NCBI GenBank assembly: GCA_030608745.1 | Contig: JAUWDQ010000186.1 | Location: 1 to 5,311, forward strand | Source of the DNA: Pseudomonadota bacterium | Lineage (GTDB): Bacteria > Desulfobacterota > BSN033 > WVXP01 > G020346125 | DNA: 5,311 bases | Direction of reading: 5' to 3' | Shown: one piece after another, positions 1 to 5,122 of the stretch | Layout: the number at the start of each line of letters is the position of its first letter | Position numbering within the stretch: the stretch's first letter is position 1 | The notes under the pieces: generated by a model | The model's input: the letters and a program-made list of their open reading frames with translations, nothing else | What the model was told of the DNA's origin: nothing | The model's database searches: none | Position numbers and translations under genes: made by a program

Positions 1-557
1 CCTTCGAGGTTATTGTGGGAGCCATACTGACCCAAAATACCTCCTGGACAAATGTGGAGAAAGCTATCGACAATTTGAAGAAGGCGGGGATGTTGAGCCC
101 TCTGGGCATAAGAGGTCTTGACAAGAATGAGCTGGCTCAGATTATAAAGCCATCGGGTTTCTATCGATTGAAGGCAAGCCGCCTTAAACGATTCGTTGAT
201 TTCTTCTACGATGGGTTCGATGGTGATGTGAAGCAGATGAGATCCCATGATCTGCACTCCTTGAGGGAGAGGTTATTGAAGGTCGATGGAATTGGTCCCG
301 AGACCGCTGATAGCATCCTCCTATACGCGCTGGAAAAACCCATCTTCGTCGTTGATGCCTATACCAAGAGGATCTTTTCCAGACACAACCTCATCTCTGA
401 AAAATGGAGCAATGAGGAGGTTCAGGACATGGTGATGGGAGAATTAGGCCGAGACGTAGGGATATACAATGAATTTCACGCCTTATTGGTCTTTTTGGGA
501 AAACACTTTTGTCGAAAGAACCCTCGCTGTGACGGGTGCCCCCTGGAAGGGTTATGA
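1..557 (+). CDS. Endonuclease III-related HhH-GPD DNA glycosylase (COG2231 type), C-terminal part
   Basis: Base-excision repair glycosylase of the HhH-GPD superfamily, expected to remove damaged bases from DNA in the cytoplasm. The 5' end is outside the window: the frame is open from base 3 and begins FEVIV-GAILTQNTSW, an internal motif of the family, so the GTG at 15 is not the true start. Counting residues from that GTG, the helix-hairpin-helix is at about 90-101 (VDGIGPETADSI) and the catalytic aspartate is D114 in VVDAYTKRI. The lysine that gives E. coli endonuclease III its AP-lyase activity is replaced by E96, so a monofunctional glycosylase is likely (inference). GAILTQNT and VDAYTKRI point to COG2231, the group containing Helicobacter MagIII, rather than classical Nth. 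Three cluster-type cysteines (C166, C172, C175) lie at the end, but the fourth is absent: the TGA stop occupies its expected position. The family call is firm; the substrate is unknown. Confidence 0.9.
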   Translation, partial: FEVIVGAILTQNTSWTNVEKAIDNLKKAGMLSPLGIRGLDKNELAQIIKPSGFYRLKASRLKRFVDFFYDGFDGDVKQMRSHDLHSLRERLLKVDGIGPETADSILLYALEKPIFVVDAYTKRIFSRHNLISEKWSNEEVQDMVMGELGRDVGIYNEFHALLVFLGKHFCRKNPRCDGCPLEGL

Positions 558-591
558 GGGGAGATCCACATTTGCCGGAGGCGGGGTTGGC

Positions 592-618
592 TTGACAAAA
601 ACCTGCATATCATATACA
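592..618 (+). promoter_or_regulatory. Possible sigma-70 promoter upstream of the MinD-like gene
   Basis: A perfect -35 hexamer TTGACA (592-597) is followed after 15 bases by TATACA (613-618), which matches four of six -10 positions. The spacer is shorter than the ideal 17 bases. It lies 35 bases after the glycosylase stop and would give a leader of roughly 160 bases before the ATPase gene. This is a plausible start for the ATPase/J-HTH cluster, based on hexamer matching only. Confidence 0.35.
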
Positions 619-702
619 GGGAATTCAGGAGGGAAGGTAGGGAGAGATCAAAACGATAGAGCCCGGCCTCTCAGAATGGGCATGATGTTTGCAATGCAGA
701 GC

Positions 703-720
703 CAATACTACCCTGTATTG
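703..720 (+). repeat. Small inverted repeat in the leader of the MinD-like gene
   Basis: CAATAC (703-708) and GTATTG (715-720) are perfect reverse complements around a six-base loop. The loop sequence ACCCT (710-714) can instead pair with AGGGT (725-729), so two mutually exclusive stems are possible. The GAGC at 699-702 and GCTC at 733-736 are also complementary and enclose both. No U-run follows, so it is not an ordinary terminator. It could be an operator-like palindrome, a weak RNA structure or chance. The rest of the 558-788 gap shows no supported gene. Confidence 0.3.
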
Positions 721-788
721 TAAAAGGGTTCAGCTCACGGGAAGGGAGAGGTGAAGATGAGAGATAGGGTACAGGGGAAAAGGGGTTA

Positions 789-1757
789 ATGGATTTATTT
801 TCCATGGATCAAGGGGAAAGAAGTGAGGTGAGAAAGGGTCGAAGATCCATATGGACCATTGGCGGAGGGAAGGGAGGAAGTGGCAAGACCTTCATAGCCG
901 TCAATTTGGGAATCTGCCTCTCCAGGTTTGGTGAGAAGGTAGTGTTGATTGATACCGATTTGGGAGGCGCTAACATCCATACGTTTCTAGGCCTTTCTTT
1001 CCCCCAGCGAACCTTGTCCGATTTCATCAATAAGAGGGTTGGAAGCATTCGAGATGTCGTGGTGGATACGGATATCCCAAACCTGGGATTGGTCGTCGGC
1101 GCTCAAGACCTTCTTAACGCGGCAAATCCAAAGGAGCCGCAAAAGTGGAAGCTGATCCGGCATATCAATTCCTTGGACGCAGACTATATCATACTCGATT
1201 TGGGAGCTGGAAACTCCTTCAATGTGTTGGACTTCTTCCTCATCTCGGAGAACGAAATATTGGTGGTTACCCCCGAGCCAACGTGCATAGAAAATACCTA
1301 TCGTTTTATCAAAAGCGCATTCTTTCGGAAGGTGAAAAGGATTATTTCCCATTTCGGGGTGAAGGAAATCATCGATATGGCCATGGATCAGGGGAACGAG
1401 AGGGGGATCAAAACGCCCTTTGATATCATCGAATTGGCGGGGAAGATCGATAAATCCATCGGCCTCAGGTTGGAGCGAGAGTTGGAGAGCTTCAGGCCAA
1501 AACTCATCGTCAATCAGGTCAGGACCAAGAGCGACGTTGATATAGGCTTGTCCATGAAGAGTGCCTTTTTGAAATACTTTGGAATCTCCATGGATTACCT
1601 GGGTTATATCGTTTACGATAACGACGTGTGGCAGTCGGTCCAAAGGAGGAAACCCCTGGTCTTGGAATTTCCCCAATCCAGGGCTTCCAAATGCATCAAC
1701 GAGATCACTTTAAAATTGATAACTGACAAGCCATTTGTGTTCAGCTCCGAAGGATGA
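789..1757 (+). CDS. MinD/ParA (FlhG-like) P-loop ATPase
   Basis: Cytoplasmic ATPase of 322 residues in the MinD/ParA family, whose members dimerise on ATP and position other machinery such as division sites, flagella or chromosomes. The deviant Walker A motif GGGKGGSGKT is at residues 25-34, with signature lysine K28 and P-loop lysine K33. The switch region LIDTDLGGANIHTFLG is at about 53-68, and the Walker B strand YIILDLGAG is at 133-141. The segment VVTPEPTCIENTYRFIK (159-175) resembles the FlhG/YlxH branch. No amphipathic MinD-type membrane-targeting helix is evident at the C-terminus, which ends KPFVFSSEG. The ATG at 789 overlaps an upstream TAA (TAATG) and is preceded by AAGGGG; a second ATG at 804 has no ribosome binding site. 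The stop overlaps the next gene by four bases, implying translational coupling. No flagellar or minC/minE genes are in view, so the cargo is unknown and no symbol is given. Confidence 0.9.
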   Translation: MDLFSMDQGERSEVRKGRRSIWTIGGGKGGSGKTFIAVNLGICLSRFGEKVVLIDTDLGGANIHTFLGLSFPQRTLSDFINKRVGSIRDVVVDTDIPNLGLVVGAQDLLNAANPKEPQKWKLIRHINSLDADYIILDLGAGNSFNVLDFFLISENEILVVTPEPTCIENTYRFIKSAFFRKVKRIISHFGVKEIIDMAMDQGNERGIKTPFDIIELAGKIDKSIGLRLERELESFRPKLIVNQVRTKSDVDIGLSMKSAFLKYFGISMDYLGYIVYDNDVWQSVQRRKPLVLEFPQSRASKCINEITLKLITDKPFVFSSEG

Positions 1758-2353
1758 AGCGAATCAAAGATCAGACCTATTATGAGTTGTTGGAGGTCAG
1801 CAGGGAGGCGTCGACGGAGGAGATCCGAAAGGCCTACCGGAGAGAAAAAGAGATCTTCAGCTCCAACTCCGTGGCCATCTACTCCCTTCTGAAGGCCGAA
1901 GAGCTCAACAGGGTTAATGCCCTTATAGACGAAGCCTATCAGGTTTTGACGGATGAGAGATTGAGATCGGAGTATAACCGAAAGCTGGATGGCCTTGAGG
2001 GAAAGGCCCTCTCAGGTGAGCCCCTCGGGACCCCCGATATTCGAAAAACCGGTCCCGTTCGGGAAGAGCCGACGGGGATCTCATTCCCCGACGAGTTCAG
2101 ATTTACGGGAAGCAGTCTGAGGGGAATTAGGGAGTCCATGGGTATAGACCTCAAGCAGATATCCCGGAAGACTAAGATCAACAGGGAGAACTTGGAGTGG
2201 CTCGAGGAGGAGAGTTTCGAAAACCTACCCGCACTAGTTTACATCAGGGGATTCATCATGGAATACGCCAAGGCGCTCAACCTGGATCCCCATAGGGTGG
2301 TCGACAGTTACCTGCAATCCCTTCATCAATGGAAGAAGGAGTGGAAGGGTTAA
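1754..2353 (+). CDS. Degenerate J-domain plus RodZ-like helix-turn-helix protein
   Basis: A 199-residue soluble protein with two modules. Residues about 8-80 have the J-domain pattern (YYELLEVSREASTEEIRKAY near the start, then IDEAYQVLTDERLRSEYNR). The HPD tripeptide needed to stimulate Hsp70 ATPase is replaced by S36-S37-N38, so it should not act as a DnaK co-chaperone; a binding role is more likely (inference). Residues 81-118 form a linker rich in Gly, Pro and charged residues. Residues about 119-190 match the HTH_25 domain found in RodZ (SLRGIRESMGIDLKQISRKT, then LPALVYIRGFIMEYAKALNL). Unlike RodZ there is no transmembrane helix. The ATG sits in an ATGA overlap with the ATPase stop, so the two proteins are probably made together and may work as a pair. 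It could bind DNA or be a protein-interaction adaptor; the sequence does not decide. Domain calls are firm and function is open. Confidence 0.88.
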   Translation: MKRIKDQTYYELLEVSREASTEEIRKAYRREKEIFSSNSVAIYSLLKAEELNRVNALIDEAYQVLTDERLRSEYNRKLDGLEGKALSGEPLGTPDIRKTGPVREEPTGISFPDEFRFTGSSLRGIRESMGIDLKQISRKTKINRENLEWLEEESFENLPALVYIRGFIMEYAKALNLDPHRVVDSYLQSLHQWKKEWKG

Positions 2354-2387
2354 GGGGAAGATGGAGGGTGGGGAGGGGAGCTCCTTC

Positions 2388-2393
2388 AGGAGG
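2388..2393 (+). promoter_or_regulatory. Strong Shine-Dalgarno AGGAGG that sets a TTG start
   Basis: A perfect AGGAGG lies eight bases before the TTG at 2402. The frame contains no ATG or GTG between the preceding TAA and this point. The site is the main reason for choosing 2402 as the start of the small ORF. Confidence 0.6.
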
Positions 2394-2401
2394 AGTTTGG
2401 A

Positions 2402-2560
2402 TTGGACGAAAGGGTTAATTTCATCGTCAAGGCAAAGAGGGTCAAGGCAAAGGATATTAAGAGAGCCCTTGAAGAGGCCGGCATCGAGGTGAGGAGCGTA
2501 ATAGAGGTCTTTCGGGAGGAAGAGCGCGAAGAAGAGGAAGTGGTCCCTAATAGAGGCTGA
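2402..2560 (+). CDS. Small acidic-tailed protein, 52 residues, unrecognised
   Basis: I do not recognise this family. The reading uses TTG as start, eight bases after AGGAGG, and ends at TGA 2558-2560. The composition looks like real protein: a predicted strand (VNFIVKAKRV, residues 5-14), a helix (AKDIKRALEEAG, 16-27), a second strand (IEVRSVIEVF, 28-37), then a run of Glu and Arg (38-46) and a VVPNRG tail. The beta-alpha-beta order resembles half of a ferredoxin-like or ACT-type fold, but that is only a resemblance. It is in the same frame as the J-HTH gene and separated from it by one TAA with no further stop, so an alternative is a C-terminal extension of that gene cut off by a nonsense change. 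VKAK occurs twice through a 12-base direct repeat. Its last 14 bases overlap the end of the opposite-strand iron-sulfur gene. Likely co-transcribed with the two genes upstream. Confidence 0.55.
   Translation: MDERVNFIVKAKRVKAKDIKRALEEAGIEVRSVIEVFREEEREEEEVVPNRG
2426..2452 (+). repeat. 12-base direct repeat, period 15, inside the small ORF
   Basis: GTCAAGGCAAAG occurs perfectly at 2426-2437 and 2441-2452. The 15-base period equals five codons, so the reading frame is kept and the protein reads VKAKR-VKAKD. This is consistent with a local in-frame tandem duplication within the small ORF. Confidence 0.8.
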
Positions 2561-4112
2561 GCCGATTTACCCCTGACCTTGACTCCCCGATGCTGGTTAC
2601 CACGATGGCGGGTTTATCGACCACGGGGCACTTATTTTCACAGATCCCGCAGCCGGTACAGAGTTCTAAGTCGACCACGGGCTGTTTGACGATTTTAACA
2701 ATCCCACCTCTATCCTTTACCCTTTTCTCTATGAACCAGATAGCCTTTTTGGGCGTGGGGCAATATTCCTCACAGACGATGCAGTCAATCCCCTGGGAAT
2801 AAGGGAGACAGCGATTCTTGTCGATGAAGGCCAGGCCGATCCTCACTTGAACCTTTTTGCTTACCGTGAGCTTTTTTATAGCTCCTGAAGGGCACACCTG
2901 GCCACAGAGGGTGCAATAAAACTGGCAATATCCCAACCTGGGGATTAGGATGGGAGACCAGATTCCCTCCAAGCCGGCCTCCATGAGAGTGGGCTGGAGG
3001 CCATTGGTAAGGCAGACCTTCATGCACTCCCCACATTTCAGGCATCGTTTCAGGAACTCCCCTTCTTCCAGGGCCCCAGGAGGCCGAATGAGCTTGGGGT
3101 TGGGATTTCGGTAGCGGGAATTCATCCTCAAAAAGGGGACAGCTATGATACCAGATGCCGCCGAGACGAGCAGGTTTCTCCTGATGAGATTCAGGCCTGG
3201 CTTCGTCAACGCGGCCGAAGGGGAAAGGCCAAAATCGATAGCCCCCTCGGGACATCGATTTTGGCAATTCCCGCACACCAGGCACTCCGACCGAAGCCAT
3301 TTATCTTGGTTACCCCTTGCAAAAGCTTGACAGCCGGAAAAACAGATATCGCACTTGGTGCAAGCCTCCGAAATCCATCTCCTCAAAAGGCTTACCTGGG
3401 AAACCAGCCCAAGTAATGCACCCAGAGGACAAAGGGAAAAACACCAGAACCGCATTCTGTAAAAGTTCATCAGCAGGATGGCGACAAAGAGAAAGCCGAT
3501 GAACAGGGCTTGGTGGAAATAGGGCTGTCTAAAGGAGAGGAAATTGTTTTTCAAAAGGGAGTAGATGGGTTCCGTTAGTGCCGTAATCCAGCGGATCTCG
3601 GTGTCATAGAAGAAACCAAAAATCGAATGGACCATCAGGTTTACCACCGGTTCCACAAAGAGGGTCATGGACCGGATTAAAAGGGAGATGGGGTCGAAGA
3701 AGCCGACACTCTGAAGGGTGAACACGGATGAGGCAAGAATGAAGAACAGAAGATAGTATTTGATCCGGTAGCCAAGGAGGTTAGATCGGGGGAGGATATC
3801 CTTTTCCTTGCGGTGATAGAGCCAACTGACGAAATGATGGATCGTACCTAGGGGGCAAACCCATCCGCAAAAAACCCTTCCCAAAACAAGGGCCGATCCC
3901 ACGACGGCGAGAGAAAAGAGCATAACCGTGGGGAGATGATGGGCGGCCAGGAGTGTGGTGAAGGCAATCAAGGGATCGAACTCGAGGAAGATCCGGACGG
4001 GATACCGAATTTCATCGAATCCCCGGTAGTTGGTCAGTAAAAAGAGGAGAACGAATATTGTTAGGAAGAGAACTTGGCTGATGATCCGATATCTTACCAC
4101 AGCGGATTCCAT
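2547..4112 (-). CDS. NapH-NapG-like fusion: membrane quinol dehydrogenase with six 4Fe-4S motifs
   Basis: A 521-residue inner-membrane iron-sulfur protein expected to take electrons from (mena)quinol and pass them to periplasmic partners. The N-terminal half is NapH/NosR/CcoG-like: hydrophobic segments at about 10-28, 62-80, 118-136 and 203-220, and paired CxxxCP motifs C82/C86 (GRVFCGWVCPLG) and C224/C228 (FWCFSLCPLG). Two ferredoxin motifs follow (C251/254/257/261 and C277/280/283/287). Next is a second membrane or signal-like segment, RRNLLVSAASGIIAVPF (311-327). The C-terminal half is NapG/MauM-like, with four cysteine quartets: C357/360/363/367, C396/400/403/407, C435/444/447/451 and C485/488/491/495. 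In nitrate reductase operons NapG and NapH are separate proteins, so this is a fusion. The start chosen is the ATG at 4112, in a TAATG junction with the upstream DUF362 gene. An open frame continues 29 codons further to 4199 but overlaps that gene and does not look like a signal or membrane segment. No napA-like reductase is in view, so the acceptor is unknown. Confidence 0.9.
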   Translation of the reverse strand: MESAVVRYRIISQVLFLTIFVLLFLLTNYRGFDEIRYPVRIFLEFDPLIAFTTLLAAHHLPTVMLFSLAVVGSALVLGRVFCGWVCPLGTIHHFVSWLYHRKEKDILPRSNLLGYRIKYYLLFFILASSVFTLQSVGFFDPISLLIRSMTLFVEPVVNLMVHSIFGFFYDTEIRWITALTEPIYSLLKNNFLSFRQPYFHQALFIGFLFVAILLMNFYRMRFWCFSLCPLGALLGLVSQVSLLRRWISEACTKCDICFSGCQAFARGNQDKWLRSECLVCGNCQNRCPEGAIDFGLSPSAALTKPGLNLIRRNLLVSAASGIIAVPFLRMNSRYRNPNPKLIRPPGALEEGEFLKRCLKCGECMKVCLTNGLQPTLMEAGLEGIWSPILIPRLGYCQFYCTLCGQVCPSGAIKKLTVSKKVQVRIGLAFIDKNRCLPYSQGIDCIVCEEYCPTPKKAIWFIEKRVKDRGGIVKIVKQPVVDLELCTGCGICENKCPVVDKPAIVVTSIGESRSGVNRLSLY

Positions 4113-5044
4113 TAAGGGGTTGGAACATGGACCCTCTTGACCTTGAGGTTTTCGATGTCCATTCGCCCTAAGCCCCGGGTGTGGCCCTCCTTCACACACC
4201 CAAGATCGCTCCCCTTCATGCCGAACAGGGTAGCCCCGAAGGAGTCAACGGCGATCTGGTCCACTCCCGCGATGACCATATCCATCCCTTTCACGTCCTC
4301 AAGGCGGCCACCTTGGGGGCCGTGGTTCACAAGGATTCGAACGGCATCCAACAGGGTCAGGCTGGGTTTGAAAAAGGAAGCGAGATCGGCCAGACACTGA
4401 TTCAACCTCCAGTGGAGCTTTCCTCTCCATCCCCCGATAGCGCCCATCCAGTTCTTCATGGCCATAGAGAGTTTAGCTAGACTGTGGTGTTTGGCGATGG
4501 GGACGTTGATCAACGCGTCTGCCTCCACCACTTCGGTATAGATCTTCCAGGACTTAAGCACCTCCCCTCCGATATTCATCTCCTTAAATTTTCTGTCGTC
4601 AACGAAGGTGATTTCAGCGCCGGCTTTTCTTGCCGCATGGGCGATACCGCTTTGAACGTAACATCTCCTTGGATCATCACAGGAACGATCGAAGACCTTC
4701 ACCCTCTTCGCCCCCGCATCCAGGCATAGAGAGACCAATGTAGCCACGACGTGTGGATTGGTGTTAGCGGCCTGCTCCGGTTTGCGGTCCCAAGCCATAT
4801 TGGGCTTGATCACTACGATATCTCCCCTGGAGATGAACCGTTTTATCCCCCCCATCAGACCAACAGCCGCGGAGGTGATTTTAGGGATGGAGGATCCCTC
4901 TGCAACCACCAAATCAATGGGAACATTCCTTGCTGGCAAAGTAGAGCCGGGGAGGAGGGATTCTGCGAGAGGGGAGAGCGTAATGGAAGCCGCCGAAAGG
5001 CCAAGGGTTCTGAGAAATGTTCGGCGATTTGGTTCTTGGGTCAT
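4112..5044 (-). CDS. Tat-exported DUF362 protein
   Basis: A 310-residue protein of the DUF362 family (PF04015), whose biochemical role is not established to my knowledge. The N-terminus carries a twin-arginine signal, NRRTFLRTLG (6-15), followed by a mildly hydrophobic stretch to about residue 36 (LPGSTLPA), so folded export to the periplasm is expected. Such export usually implies a cofactor or a folded partner. Family-like features in order: VVIKPNMAWD (77-86), a Rossmann-like segment AGAKRVKVFDR (110-120), VPIAKHHSLAKLSMAMKNWMG (181-201), KLHWRLNQCLADL (209-221) and LLDAVRILVNHGPQGG (231-246). No ferredoxin-type cysteine quartets are present, unlike DUF362 proteins fused to 4Fe-4S domains; here those clusters are in the adjacent gene. 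The ATG at 5044 has GAGG eight bases upstream (5053-5056). The stop overlaps the ATG of the NapH-NapG-like gene by one base. It may be a redox partner of that membrane protein (inference). Confidence 0.88.
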   Translation of the reverse strand: MTQEPNRRTFLRTLGLSAASITLSPLAESLLPGSTLPARNVPIDLVVAEGSSIPKITSAAVGLMGGIKRFISRGDIVVIKPNMAWDRKPEQAANTNPHVVATLVSLCLDAGAKRVKVFDRSCDDPRRCYVQSGIAHAARKAGAEITFVDDRKFKEMNIGGEVLKSWKIYTEVVEADALINVPIAKHHSLAKLSMAMKNWMGAIGGWRGKLHWRLNQCLADLASFFKPSLTLLDAVRILVNHGPQGGRLEDVKGMDMVIAGVDQIAVDSFGATLFGMKGSDLGCVKEGHTRGLGRMDIENLKVKRVHVPTP

Positions 5045-5052
5045 AATATCAT

Positions 5053-5056
5053 CCTC
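5053..5056 (-). promoter_or_regulatory. Ribosome binding site of the DUF362 gene
   Basis: On the minus strand GAGG lies eight bases before the ATG at 5044-5042. A nearer upstream ATG (5052-5050) runs into a stop after three codons. The site therefore supports 5044 as the true start and keeps the complete twin-arginine signal. Confidence 0.55.
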
Positions 5057-5071
5057 GATCCCTTTTATGAA

Positions 5072-5100
5072 AAAATACGGTAATGGATGGATGAAATCAA
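5072..5100 (-). promoter_or_regulatory. Weak candidate promoter between the thioredoxin-like and DUF362 genes
   Basis: On the minus strand TTGATT (5100-5095) and TATTTT (5077-5072) are separated by 17 bases; each matches four of six sigma-70 positions. If real, it would give the DUF362 and iron-sulfur genes expression independent of the gene upstream. The 78-base gap shows no terminator hairpin, so read-through from the thioredoxin-like gene is equally possible. Confidence 0.22.
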
Positions 5101-5122
5101 GCAGTGAGGGAAAATTGGGGGG

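Noticed and set aside
558..600. Possible SECIS element after the glycosylase TGA
   Set aside because: Only a three-base-pair GCC-GGA-GGC hairpin (574-582) is visible, too small for a bacterial SECIS, so recoding is kept only as a remote option.
469..723. 84-codon open frame overlapping the end of the glycosylase gene
   Set aside because: Its first part is an out-of-frame reading of the glycosylase and the rest has no recognisable domain or ribosome binding site. It is not needed to explain the gap.
987..1676. Long antisense open frame (229 codons) across the ATPase gene
   Set aside because: It is the mirror of a clear P-loop ATPase with intact motifs and has no domain pattern of its own; long antisense frames are common in such genes.
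2361..2492. 43-codon ORF starting with ATG at 2361, in another frame of the small ORF region
   Set aside because: It is Ser/Arg/Gly-rich with no secondary structure pattern, and its AAGGGG is only about three bases from the ATG. The TTG frame at 2402 has a better ribosome binding site and protein-like composition.
2785..3300. 171-codon minus-strand frame inside the iron-sulfur gene
   Set aside because: It is a shifted frame of the NapG-like half. The correct frame keeps every cysteine quartet, and this one has low-complexity composition.
4113..4199. 29-residue N-terminal extension of the iron-sulfur protein
   Set aside because: It reads MCEGGPHPGLR..., unlike a signal or membrane segment, and lies wholly within the DUF362 coding region. 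The TAATG start at 4112 gives a normal NapH-like N-terminus.
5083..5094. Short tetranucleotide run ATGG-ATGG-ATGA
   Set aside because: Fewer than three exact copies; expected by chance and not evidence of a repeat locus.
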